Positions 46,886 through 55,308 of a stretch of 64,000 nt of DNA are shown here, piece after piece. This stretch comes from Arthrobacter jinronghuae (GTDB lineage: Bacteria > Actinomycetota > Actinomycetes > Actinomycetales > Micrococcaceae): positions 3,576,818 to 3,640,817 of the forward strand of contig NZ_CP104263.1 of assembly GCF_025244825.1 (NCBI RefSeq), read 5' to 3'. Every line of letters starts with the position of its first letter. The stretch's first letter is position 1. The translations under genes and the position numbers were made by a program. The notes under the pieces are model-generated. The model was not told where the DNA came from. It saw only the letters and a list, made by a program, of their open reading frames with translations, and made no database searches.

Positions 46886-48373
46886 GTGCCACAGTCCGTA
46901 GACGTCGGTTCAGTACTGGGCGGGCGTTACAAGGTGACAGCCCTGGTACTCGCTTCAGCTGAGCAGGACATGGTGCTCGATGGTGTGGACCAGGTCCTGA
47001 ACCGCTCCGTCAGCATCCTCGTAGCCGCCCCCGTGAATGCCAGCCAGGTCTCGGCCAGCGCCCGTGAAATCGCCACCGGTGAACGCCACGGCAACGTCCA
47101 GGTGCTGGATCTGGGTGTCAGCGACGGCCGTACCTATCTGGTCACGAATACTGCCAGCGCGGCGGATCTCCTGGATCTCGTGATTGAGCGGGATGCCCCC
47201 TACGTCGAGCCTTTCTTTACCGACACCCTCGGCTCGGAAATCTTCGGTATGCCCCGCTCCCGCGAGCCGGAAACCGTTGAAGAAGACCGCTACGTTGAAC
47301 ACGAGGAGCGTGAGCCGCGCAAGCCGCTGCTCTCCGGTGCGCACAAGCCCAAGCTCCCCCGGTTTGGACGCAGCGCCGCTGCTGCTGCTGGAGCCGGCGC
47401 CGGGGCCGCTGCGGCCGAGCGCGACCTTCAGTTCGGCGAGTCAGCCGACGCTCCGGCCGAGGCCGCCACCGGCGGTGCCAACGTCCCCCCGCCTCCCGCT
47501 AACCGGCCCAGGCAGTCGGCCGCCGAAGCGCAGCCGGCCAAGGTCACTAAGTGGGAAGATGACGAGCCCCGGGCTGCACCGGTTCCGGAACGGAACTCCC
47601 GCTCGGCGTCGACCTTCCCCAAGTCCGCCCTGGCGGCAGGCAGTTACGACGATGACGGCTACGGGTACGGTGATCCGGACGAGGACTTCGAAGAGGACAG
47701 CGCCGAGGAGAAACCGAACCGCAAGTCCGGCCGCGTGCTTATCGGCGCGATCCTGAGTCTCGTGCTTGTCCTCGCAGTGGTCCTCGCCGTTTCCCAGCTC
47801 GGGAAAATGGGCGATATGTTCGGGTCCAACCCGGAAGCCGGTGCCTCCACGGAACCGACGCAGGAGGCTGCGCAGGCCGCCCCGAGCGCGGACGCCGCCG
47901 CACCTGCACCGGCACCCGAGATTGCAGGCATCACCCGTCTGGTTCCGGGCAATCCGCAGCTCGATTCCGCCAACGACGGCGCCCTGCCGCAGATCATCGA
48001 CGGCAACCCGTCCTCTTACTGGTCCAGCTACGTCTATGCCAGCGACACGTTCGGCGGGCTCGCCCCGAGCCTGGCCATGGTGGTGGATCTGGGTTCGGAA
48101 TCGGCGATCAATGAGATCAACATCACCCAGCTGAACGGCACGGGTGGCAGCTTCTCCGTAATGCTCAACGACACTCCGGATCTGGAGGGTGCGACGTCGG
48201 TTGCCCAGAGCGGCTTCACCGGTCCCACCACCAGCATTCCGGTGCCGAAGACGGACGGGCAGGCTGCTTCTGCCCGCTACGTCATCGTCAACTTCACGCA
48301 GCTGCCCCGCCTCAGCGGGGTGCAGGCCGCGTACCCGTGGGGACTTAGGATCGCCGAAATCGGCGTGTCCTGA
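46886..48373 (+). CDS. Pseudokinase-like membrane protein with discoidin-like C-terminus
   Basis: 495 residues. Residues 5-110 resemble the N-lobe of a Ser/Thr kinase (VGSVLGGRYKVTALV) but lack the catalytic HRD and DFG motifs, so it is a pseudokinase. A charged disordered linker leads to one membrane helix (near residues 300-325) and an outer F5/8-type C (discoidin-like) domain, residues about 355-495. Equivalent to the C-terminal part of mycobacterial MviN, which recruits FhaA. GGAGG before the GTG at 46886 decides the start over an ATG 17 codons upstream. It lies next to murJ, so it probably regulates lipid II flipping. Confidence 0.75.
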   Translation: MPQSVDVGSVLGGRYKVTALVLASAEQDMVLDGVDQVLNRSVSILVAAPVNASQVSASAREIATGERHGNVQVLDLGVSDGRTYLVTNTASAADLLDLVIERDAPYVEPFFTDTLGSEIFGMPRSREPETVEEDRYVEHEEREPRKPLLSGAHKPKLPRFGRSAAAAAGAGAGAAAAERDLQFGESADAPAEAATGGANVPPPPANRPRQSAAEAQPAKVTKWEDDEPRAAPVPERNSRSASTFPKSALAAGSYDDDGYGYGDPDEDFEEDSAEEKPNRKSGRVLIGAILSLVLVLAVVLAVSQLGKMGDMFGSNPEAGASTEPTQEAAQAAPSADAAAPAPAPEIAGITRLVPGNPQLDSANDGALPQIIDGNPSSYWSSYVYASDTFGGLAPSLAMVVDLGSESAINEINITQLNGTGGSFSVMLNDTPDLEGATSVAQSGFTGPTTSIPVPKTDGQAASARYVIVNFTQLPRLSGVQAAYPWGLRIAEIGVS

Positions 48374-48431
48374 CCCCTGCGCTCGGATCCTTCTGCCCAG
48401 CCGTGACGAGCCTGTCCCCGCCGGGCCTGCC

Positions 48432-48457
48432 GGAATAAGCTGGGCCCGGTATTCGTT
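48432..48457 (+). promoter_or_regulatory. SigR-type promoter of trxBA
   Basis: GGAAT at 48432-48436, 18 bp, GTT at 48455-48457 fits the GGAAT-N18-GTT consensus of the redox sigma factor SigR (SigH in mycobacteria). It lies about 95 bp before the trxB start. Thioredoxin genes are standard SigR targets in actinobacteria. Confidence 0.65.
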
Positions 48458-48552
48458 GTGCCGGGTGATCCACATAGGAATCGGTCCTTTGGGATTCGAT
48501 CTCGATTTTTAGTTCAACACTGTAGTTCTACAAGGAAGAGGTTCACCGCCCC

Positions 48553-49596
48553 GTGAGCACCGAAAACCCCGTAGCCAACGACGGCGCCGCCGCTGCCGGC
48601 GACGTCCGCGAGGTCATCATCGTCGGCTCCGGCCCCTCCGGATACACTGCTGCCGTCTACGCAGCGCGCGCCAACCTGAAACCGCTCCTGATTGCGAGTT
48701 CAGTTACCGCCGGCGGCGAGCTGATGAACACGACCGATGTGGAGAACTTCCCCGGCTTCCCCGAAGGCATCATGGGACCGGATCTGATGGCCAACTTCGA
48801 AAAGCAGGCCGCTCGATTCGGGACCGAAATCCTTTTCGAGGACGTCACAGAGGTAGACCTCACCGGCGACATCAAAACGGTAACCATCGGTACGGGCGAA
48901 ACCTTCCGCGCCCGCGCAGTCATCATCTCCACCGGGTCCGCGTACCGGGAACTGGGACTGCCGGACGAAAAGCGCCTCTCCGGGCGCGGTGTCAGCTGGT
49001 GTGCCACGTGTGACGGCTTCTTCTTCAAGGGCCAGGACATCGCCGTCATCGGCGGCGGGGACTCCGCTTTGGAGGAAGCACTGTTCCTGACGAAGTTCGC
49101 CTCCTCGGTAACCGTGGTGCACCGCCGGGACAGCCTGCGTGCCTCCAAGATCATGCAGGAGCGTGCCCTTTCCCACGAGAAGATCCGCTTCGCTTGGGAT
49201 TCGGAAGTAGCCGCTATCCGCGGCGAGGACAAGGTCACCGGCCTGGTGCTGCGCAGCACCAAGGACGGTTCCGAATCCGAGCTCAACGTCACGGGCGTGT
49301 TCGTGGCCATCGGCAACGACCCCCGGGTGGATCTGGTCCGCGGCCAGCTTGAACTCACCGAGGAGGGCACCATCGCCGTCCTGGGACGTACCTCCAAGAC
49401 ATCCCTTCCGGGCGTCTTCGCGGCCGGCGACGTCATCGACCCGACCTACCGGCAGGCCATCACCGCCTCCGGCTCGGGCTGTGTGGCCGCCGTCGACGTC
49501 GAACACTACCTCGCCGATCTGGGCGATTCCGTCTCCACTGCGGCGGAGGTCCCCACCCCGCCGTCAGAGGCTGTTTCCGAACACGCAGCCCTCTAA
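48553..49596 (+). CDS. trxB: Thioredoxin-disulfide reductase
   Basis: 347 residues. FAD-binding IIVGSGPSGYTAAVYAARA, redox-active WCATCDGF, NADPH-binding VIGGGDSALEEALFL. It reduces thioredoxin with NADPH in the cytoplasm. The C-terminal 25 residues are a disordered tail. It is a GTG start; trxA follows 28 bp later. A SigR-type promoter sits upstream. Confidence 0.96.
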   Translation: MSTENPVANDGAAAAGDVREVIIVGSGPSGYTAAVYAARANLKPLLIASSVTAGGELMNTTDVENFPGFPEGIMGPDLMANFEKQAARFGTEILFEDVTEVDLTGDIKTVTIGTGETFRARAVIISTGSAYRELGLPDEKRLSGRGVSWCATCDGFFFKGQDIAVIGGGDSALEEALFLTKFASSVTVVHRRDSLRASKIMQERALSHEKIRFAWDSEVAAIRGEDKVTGLVLRSTKDGSESELNVTGVFVAIGNDPRVDLVRGQLELTEEGTIAVLGRTSKTSLPGVFAAGDVIDPTYRQAITASGSGCVAAVDVEHYLADLGDSVSTAAEVPTPPSEAVSEHAAL

Positions 49597-49624
49597 TTCC
49601 GTTCCTCGCTTAGGAGAGCAAAAA

Positions 49625-49951
49625 ATGAGCAGTGCAAAAGCAGTAACCGACGCTTCTTTCGGTACCGATGTCCTGACCGCAGACAAGCCCGTAATCGTGG
49701 ACTTCTGGGCTGAATGGTGCGGCCCGTGCCGCATGCTGTCCCCCATCCTCGACGACATTGCCGCGCAGTACAGCGACAAGGTGGACGTAGTGAAGGTGAA
49801 CGTGGATGAAAACCCCGCGATCGCCGCGCAGTACGGCATCACTTCCATCCCCGCCGTTTACGTGTTCCAGGGCGGTGAGGTTGCGGCGACTTCCATCGGC
49901 GCCAAGCCGAAGCAGGTCCTGGAGCAGGAATTCGCGGCCTTCCTGAAGTAA
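49625..49951 (+). CDS. trxA: Thioredoxin
   Basis: 108 residues with the active site WAEWCGPC and the conserved cis-Pro SIPAVYVFQGGEV. AGGAGAG lies before the ATG. It is co-transcribed with trxB (28 bp) and followed by cwlM after six bases. Confidence 0.96.
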   Translation: MSSAKAVTDASFGTDVLTADKPVIVDFWAEWCGPCRMLSPILDDIAAQYSDKVDVVKVNVDENPAIAAQYGITSIPAVYVFQGGEVAATSIGAKPKQVLEQEFAAFLK

Positions 49952-49957
49952 ATAGCA

Positions 49958-51151
49958 ATGACTGTGCATGGTGAAAGCCTGCGGAGGCTGGATGCCGGCC
50001 GGCGCGTGGTAGCGCTTCGTGAAGCGTTGCTGCGCGCCGGCGTCACCCTGTCCTACCTGGCACCGGACGCCGTTAATGATCCAACCGTTTTCGATGACCA
50101 CGTAGACGCCGCGGTCCGGGCTTTCCAACAGAGCCGAGGCCTGATTGTCGACGGCGTTGCCGGTCCGGACACCCAGCGGGCCCTGTCCGAGGCGCAGTTC
50201 CGCTTCGGCGACCGGACCCTGAACTACGTTGAGGGCGGGCAGCTGCGGGGCGACGACGTCGCCGAGCTCCAACGCCACCTGTCCCACCTCGGGTTCTACT
50301 ACGGTCACATTGACGGCAGTTTCGGAGTGCGTACCCGCTACGCAGTGGCCGAGCTGCAGCAGAACCTGGGGCTGCCGGGCACTGGCGTGTGCGACCGCGA
50401 CACCATGCTGTCCATGTCCCGGGTGAACCGCGCCATCTCGCCCAGCCAGGCATTCGCCCTGCGCGACTACGAACGGCTGGACCGCTCCACCGCGGCCCTG
50501 CGCGGACGCGTTATTTCCGTAAACATCGGCCGTTCGCAGCTGGTGTCCCGGCACTGCGTCGAGCGGCTCACCGGTGATCCGCTGACCGAACTGCTGGTCA
50601 CCACGGATATCGCCGGGCGTGTGGAACGCATCCTGCGTGAATTCGGTGCCCGGCTGGTTCCGCAGCAAAGCGGTGCCGCATCCGAATCGGGATCTCCGCG
50701 GAACGTGCCCAGCCTGAACCTGGATATCCACTGTGACTGGCTGAACCAGCAGGCCGCCTCCGGCATGGCTGCCTACTACTGGGGCCTGCCGGGTACCGGT
50801 GAAGCACGCTCCCCCATCGGCCACCGGGCCGCCGTCCTGCTCTTGAAGGAACTAGGCGCCCGCACCGACTTGGACAACCTGGGCGTGCATGCCCGCACCT
50901 GGGACACTCTGAAGGTGCCGGGCGTACCGTCCGTGGGGCTCGATCTGGGCTACCTCAGCAACGCGCACGACGCCGAGCGCCTCGCCGATCCGGTCTTCCG
51001 CCAGACGGTTGCCGATTCAATCGTGATTGGTATCCAGCGCCTGTACCTCCTCGAGGAGGAGGACCAGCCCACGGGCACCCTGGCCCTGGACGATGTGCTG
51101 AAGTTCAATCCGGCGGAAGAGCCGGCTGCGAGACGGGTTTCCGGCCTCTAG
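49958..51151 (+). CDS. cwlM: CwlM-like N-acetylmuramoyl-L-alanine amidase homologue (degenerate active site)
   Basis: 397 residues: two peptidoglycan-binding-1-like domains (residues about 10-75 and 90-145) and an amidase_3-like domain (180-370). The usual DPGHGG zinc motif reads VNIGRS, so the first His ligand is lost; the third motif (normally ExGFLSN) reads DLGYLSN, with Asp for the catalytic Glu. The second zinc His (LDIHCDW) remains. There is no signal peptide. This fits mycobacterial CwlM, a cytoplasmic activator of MurA rather than a hydrolase. Order trxB-trxA-cwlM matches that of mycobacteria. Confidence 0.85.
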   Translation: MTVHGESLRRLDAGRRVVALREALLRAGVTLSYLAPDAVNDPTVFDDHVDAAVRAFQQSRGLIVDGVAGPDTQRALSEAQFRFGDRTLNYVEGGQLRGDDVAELQRHLSHLGFYYGHIDGSFGVRTRYAVAELQQNLGLPGTGVCDRDTMLSMSRVNRAISPSQAFALRDYERLDRSTAALRGRVISVNIGRSQLVSRHCVERLTGDPLTELLVTTDIAGRVERILREFGARLVPQQSGAASESGSPRNVPSLNLDIHCDWLNQQAASGMAAYYWGLPGTGEARSPIGHRAAVLLLKELGARTDLDNLGVHARTWDTLKVPGVPSVGLDLGYLSNAHDAERLADPVFRQTVADSIVIGIQRLYLLEEEDQPTGTLALDDVLKFNPAEEPAARRVSGL

Positions 51152-51272
51152 ACAGTCCGGCGTTTCCTATGGAAACCCGGTATTGAGCGCGGAGATCCCG
51201 CGTTTTTCACTCTCCGTGAGGTTGGAGCGCCCGCTCTGCAGGACATCCTGAGGATCCCGCCGGGCCTGTCAG

Positions 51273-51935
51273 CTAAGGGCATTGTGCGCTGATGAATCCC
51301 TGTGCATGGCCTTCCCCGGCGGTCGGGGGGCGGTTCAGGCTTTCATAGATCTGGAAACCTGCTCCCTCCAGCACCGCGGCTGTTTTCGGGATGTCGTGGA
51401 GGTAGGCCGTAAGTTCCATTTCTTGTCCGTAGGCCTTTGTGATTCTGCGGGGCCCTAGCCCCGCATGGAAACCCAACAGGAGCCGTCCACCGGGGCGCAG
51501 TATCCGCCGGAACTCGGCGAAAACCTCCGGTAGTGCTGCAGCCGGGGTGTGGATAATCGAATACCAGGCCAGCACCCCGTGGAATGATCCGTCGGCGTAG
51601 GGCAACGAGGATATCGCAGCTATCTCAAACCGCCTTCGCGGATGGGCTTTCCGGGCCTGGCGGACCATACCTTCCGAAATGTCGCACCCTTGGATAGCCA
51701 CTGGCACCAGTGCGTCGAGATAGCTAATCATCCGCCCGGCGCCGCAACCCGCATCCAGGACGGCGGCTCCGGCCGGCAGTGAGAAGGCAAACCTGCGCAC
51801 CACGGCCAGGTCCAGCTCATCCTCCGGCCCCCCGGCCCCGCCCGGCGTCGGGATCAGTTCCGCGTAGGCCCGCGCAACGGCGTCGTAGGCCCGGGCGACC
51901 GCACCCGGGACGCCGAGCAACCCGCCATCATTCAT
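51273..51935 (-). CDS. Class I SAM-dependent methyltransferase
   Basis: 220 residues. SAM-binding motif VLDAGCGAGRMISYLDAL, GCDISEGMVRQAR and the post-motif LPYADGSFHGVLAWYSIIHT. The substrate is unknown. The start at 51935 (MNDGG) is uncertain since no ribosome site stands out. It is an extra gene between cwlM and parB, convergent with cwlM. Confidence 0.8.
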   Translation of the reverse strand: MNDGGLLGVPGAVARAYDAVARAYAELIPTPGGAGGPEDELDLAVVRRFAFSLPAGAAVLDAGCGAGRMISYLDALVPVAIQGCDISEGMVRQARKAHPRRRFEIAAISSLPYADGSFHGVLAWYSIIHTPAAALPEVFAEFRRILRPGGRLLLGFHAGLGPRRITKAYGQEMELTAYLHDIPKTAAVLEGAGFQIYESLNRPPTAGEGHAQGFISAQCP

Positions 51936-51972
51936 CGCACCAACGTACCGTGCCGTGTGCCATGCTTCTGGC

Positions 51973-53126
51973 ATGACGGTCCCGGGTATGACTGAGGAGA
52001 CCATCCTCGTCTCGGGACCGATGATGCAGTGGCAGGATTACACCGGTTGCCAACGCTTGGCGGTTGTTGGCGCCGCCGTATTCGAAGGGCTCGCTGCCAC
52101 CCCGGCAGAGGCTGACGCCTTGCTTCACTCGGGGGAGATCCGGTTGGCTCCTGCCACGAGTACGGCGCCGTTGGTTCGCTTACGGGGGTTTGCTCTGCCT
52201 CCATGCCCGTACTGGTGGTGCAGGACCGCCTGTCCGGGCGCACCGCTACGTGCAGGATGAATGAAGGTCCAGGGACGCAGGCGCTTACCTTCGGATCCCA
52301 GGGACCAGCGGTTGACGACAATCTGGTCCGAATCAGGAACCACGTGGCACCGGCCTTGGCGCAGATCCTCCGGGAATCTCCGATACCGCTGCTGCCCATC
52401 ATGGCGCAGGCGCTGGCGATGGGCGATGAACTCCACGGCAGGCAAACCGCTGCCGGGCTTCTGTTCCGGAATGCCGTCCTGGAACGCATCCTCCGGCGTC
52501 CGGGCGATGGCCCGGAGGCCGCTTCATTGCTGGCGTACCTCGACACAGCGGAATTCCATTTCCTGCACGTCGCCATGGCAGCCGCAAAGGTGATTGCAGA
52601 CGGAGCAGAGTCAATTCCGGGCAGTTCCATCGTCACGGCCATGGCAATGAACGAGAAGGAGTTCGCGGTCAGGGTTTCCGGCGTGCCGGGTCAGTGGTTC
52701 CGTACACCCCTGCCGCCGATCGCCGGGTTTTCCGGAAAACTCATAGCGCCTTGGACGTCCGCTGATCTGGGGTACAGCGGTGGCGACAGCCTGATCATGG
52801 AAACACTGGGGCTGGGCGGCGCCGCTGCGGCGGCGGCTCCCGCGCTGAGTCCGGTCTCCATCGGGACCCCGGCGCAAATGATGGAACTGACCAGCTCCCT
52901 GTATGCGGTCGCGTCGACGGAGCATCCGACGATGCGGATTCCGGCGCTCGGCGGGCGCGGGGTCCCCTGGGGTATGGATGCTGCCGCCATTGCGGGGCTC
53001 CGCCTCGTACCTCCGGTGCACATCGGGGCGACCCTGCGCAGCGGCGGACTCGCCGGCGCGATTTTCTTCACTCCGCCGCTCCAGCCCTTTATCGACGCGG
53101 CCGAACGGCTGCAGTCAATCCGATAA
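51973..53126 (+). pseudogene. DUF1116 (YlbE-like) gene, frameshifted and N-truncated
   Basis: Two frames join to one DUF1116 protein. The first (from 51973) reads ETILVSGPMMQWQDYTG and ends its family match at RLAP near 52152. The next frame, beginning at 52152, continues at once with CHEYGAVGSLTG and then MPVLVVQ to the normal C-terminus at 53126. One base is missing at about 52150-52152. The usual N-terminal 35-40 residues are also lacking. Family partners (FdrA, carbamate kinase) are absent. Likely a decayed gene; a sequencing error could explain the shift but not the missing start. Confidence 0.8.
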
Positions 53127-53127
53127 C

Positions 53128-53143
53128 CGTTTCACGTGAAACA
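53128..53143. promoter_or_regulatory. parS site 1
   Basis: CGTTTCACGTGAAACA, core exact. It begins one base after the stop codon of the DUF1116 remnant. Farthest site from parB (4.7 kb from the parB stop). Confidence 0.9.
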
Positions 53144-53167
53144 ACACGCTCCCCGGCGCCGTGTAGC

Positions 53168-53208
53168 CCTGGGTGCCCTGGGTGACCTGGGTGCCCTGGG
53201 TGACCTGG
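53168..53208. repeat. 9-bp tandem repeat next to parS 1
   Basis: Four units of CCTGGGTGM (M alternates C, A, C, A), then CCTGG. It starts 24 bp after parS 1. Confidence 0.9.
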
Positions 53209-53232
53209 TCAAAATAAGCCCCTGCTAAACCG

Positions 53233-53808
53233 TCAGGGGTTGGCTTCGCGGGCATTGCCTGGTTGCCGCTCTAGCTGCGTTTCGGGTGGGGAGTCAGGAT
53301 GGATCGCCATAAAAAGCGAGTAGTGTGTGCTGCCCTCAGGAGGTTCTTCGGCTTCGAACTCATCCAGCAGAGCCTGGAGGCGTTCGAGGAGCCGGGCATG
53401 TCCCTCTTCGGTGAGACGTATACCTAGCCGGGAGATTTGGACCTGTTCCGACGCGGGGACCTGTCCGACCTCGGAAACAAACGCGCCGATAGCTGCGCCC
53501 CGCAAGCGGAGATCCCGGCCATCGAGGTTTAACTGCCATGACTTGTCCGTGGCGCTGTAAGGGATCTCGTATGCGCCACTCGGCCCGGACCGCGCCTCCT
53601 GCGGTTCCAAGAAGCCTACTGAGACGAGCTTGCGGACGTGATAGAGCACTGTCGCCGGATTGGCTGCGAGCCTGGTCGCAATTTCCTTGTTGGTCAGCTG
53701 CTCTTTCCTGCAGAGGCGCAAAATGCGGATACGCATTGCCGATGCAAGGGCTTTCGCCTCTTCCTCGCTTGCTGACCGCCGAGGGACCGTGCCGCTCTCG
53801 TCTGTCAT
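53233..53808 (-). CDS. ArsR-type (winged-helix) transcriptional regulator
   Basis: 191 residues. Winged HTH near the start: ILRLCRKEQLTNKEIATRLA and ATVLYHVRKLVSVGFLEPQ, followed by a longer C-terminal domain with a LERLQALLDEFE helix. No metal-binding Cys pair, so it probably senses a small molecule. It is divergent from the MFS gene and a 32-bp dyad lies between them, so it should repress that transporter and itself. Confidence 0.85.
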   Translation of the reverse strand: MTDESGTVPRRSASEEEAKALASAMRIRILRLCRKEQLTNKEIATRLAANPATVLYHVRKLVSVGFLEPQEARSGPSGAYEIPYSATDKSWQLNLDGRDLRLRGAAIGAFVSEVGQVPASEQVQISRLGIRLTEEGHARLLERLQALLDEFEAEEPPEGSTHYSLFMAIHPDSPPETQLERQPGNAREANP

Positions 53809-53832
53809 GTGTGCACAATACCAGAAGGCCTA

Positions 53833-53864
53833 TTGACAAAGATCAATCGATTGGTCAGAGTCAA
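53833..53864. promoter_or_regulatory. Operator-like dyad between regulator and exporter
   Basis: A 32-bp dyad centred on ATCGAT: outer arms TTGAC and GTCAA, inner GATCAATC and GATTGGTC; 12 of 16 positions match. It overlaps a TTGACA that could be the -35 box of the MFS gene, so a bound regulator would block transcription. Confidence 0.6.
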
Positions 53865-53868
53865 CCGC

Positions 53869-55155
53869 ATGACGACTGAAGACGGCGACGCGGCTGTGGC
53901 CCCTGGTGGGGTCCTACGGGATCACGACTTCCGATTCCTGTTCTATGCCACTTCCCTGAGCCAGCTAGGGCAGCAGGTTTCGGGCTTGGCGCTGCCACTC
54001 GTGGCGGTGGTGACACTGACGGCCAGTGAATTCGAAGTTGGACTGCTTTCGGCCATGGGCACCGTTGCGTTCCTGTTGATCGGACTGCCCGCCGGAGTAT
54101 GGGTCGATCGGCTGCGCTACCGCCAAGTGCTCGTCTCTTCGGACCTGATTCGGGCGGCGGTCCTGCTCACTGTTCCGCTCGCCTGGTGGCTTGGGGTACT
54201 CACAGTCTGGCAGCTTTACGTCGTGGCGTTGCTTATCGGCGTTTTCAGCGTCTTCTTCGACGTCGCTTACCAAAGCTATCTGCCGCGGCTTATCGGGCGA
54301 GACCATTTGGTCGAAGGAAATGCCAAGTTGGAAACGGTGCACTCAGTTGCCCAACTTGGGGGTCCGGTCGCAGCCGGCCAGCTCATTGCCTGGCTGACGG
54401 CGCCCATTGCCCTGGCCTTGGATGCAATCGCGATGGGATTGTCCGCGCTGTTCATTGGGCGCATGCGTCACCGGCAGCCCAAGCCAGAGCCAGTGCCGGG
54501 ATCCCAGCTGGGCAGGGACATCGCAGAGGGCCTGCGTTTCGTTCTGGGCAACCCCCTGCTGCGGGCCATTGCTGGTGCCACAGCATTGTTCAACCTGGCC
54601 TTTGCCGCGTACATGGCGATGCTGGTGTTCTTCCTTCCGAGAGAGCTTGGCCTTGGTGCGCACCAAATCGGCATGGTCTTTTCGGTTCTTGGGATTGGCG
54701 GCCTTGCCGGCGCGCTGGCGACCCGGCGGCTAACCCTGTGGCTGGGTGAAGGACCTGCCATCTGGCTGTCCATGGCTGTGACAGCGCCTTTTGCTCTTCT
54801 GTTGCCTGCTGCGGGAGGCGGATGGTCGGTTTGGTTGGGCGCGGCTGGACTGGCCGTGGCCAGCTTCGGCACGGTGGTCTACAACGTCACTCAAGTGAGC
54901 TTTCGGCAAAGTCTGACCCCGGACCGCTTGCTGGGCCGCATGAACGCAACCATGCGTTTCCTGGTCTGGGGTACTCAGCCCGTCGGCGCGTTGCTGGGCG
55001 GAGTGCTTGGGCAGCTGTATGGAGCGGAGGCAGCACTCTGGATCGCGGCGGCGGCCGCCTGTGTAGCCTTCCTGCCGGTCGCGCTGTCACCCCTGCGAAG
55101 AATGCGGAAGCTACCCGATGAACAGCCCGCATCGGCCAATCCTTCCGCCGGATAG
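53869..55155 (+). CDS. MFS exporter, DHA3/macrolide-efflux type
   Basis: 428 residues, twelve helices. The N-terminus DHDFRFLFYATSLSQLGQQ, LVAVVTLTASEFEVGLL and GLPAGVWVDRLRYRQVL match the MefA/EntS-like branch of MFS drug exporters. The ATG at 53869 lies five bases after the operator dyad, so the mRNA leader must be short or absent. Paired with the divergent regulator. Confidence 0.85.
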   Translation: MTTEDGDAAVAPGGVLRDHDFRFLFYATSLSQLGQQVSGLALPLVAVVTLTASEFEVGLLSAMGTVAFLLIGLPAGVWVDRLRYRQVLVSSDLIRAAVLLTVPLAWWLGVLTVWQLYVVALLIGVFSVFFDVAYQSYLPRLIGRDHLVEGNAKLETVHSVAQLGGPVAAGQLIAWLTAPIALALDAIAMGLSALFIGRMRHRQPKPEPVPGSQLGRDIAEGLRFVLGNPLLRAIAGATALFNLAFAAYMAMLVFFLPRELGLGAHQIGMVFSVLGIGGLAGALATRRLTLWLGEGPAIWLSMAVTAPFALLLPAAGGGWSVWLGAAGLAVASFGTVVYNVTQVSFRQSLTPDRLLGRMNATMRFLVWGTQPVGALLGGVLGQLYGAEAALWIAAAAACVAFLPVALSPLRRMRKLPDEQPASANPSAG

Positions 55156-55195
55156 GCGTTCTTGAGCCACCGGGCTCCACCATCCACCCTGTCCT

Positions 55196-55211
55196 CGTTT
55201 CACGTGAAACA
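55196..55211. promoter_or_regulatory. parS site 2
   Basis: CGTTTCACGTGAAACA, 40 bp after the MFS stop codon. Core exact. Confidence 0.9.
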
Positions 55212-55239
55212 CGGCGTCGAGGGCGGAACTGGTCAGCGC

Positions 55240-55308
55240 GGTGCGGTGCGGTGCGGTGTTCGGTGTCCGGTGTCCGGTGTCCGGTGTTCGGTGTTCGGTG
55301 TCCGGTGC
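55240..55308. repeat. Tandem repeat next to parS 2
   Basis: Three 5-bp units GGTGC, then seven 7-bp units GGTGTYC (55255-55303), then GGTGC. It starts 28 bp after parS 2. Confidence 0.95.
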
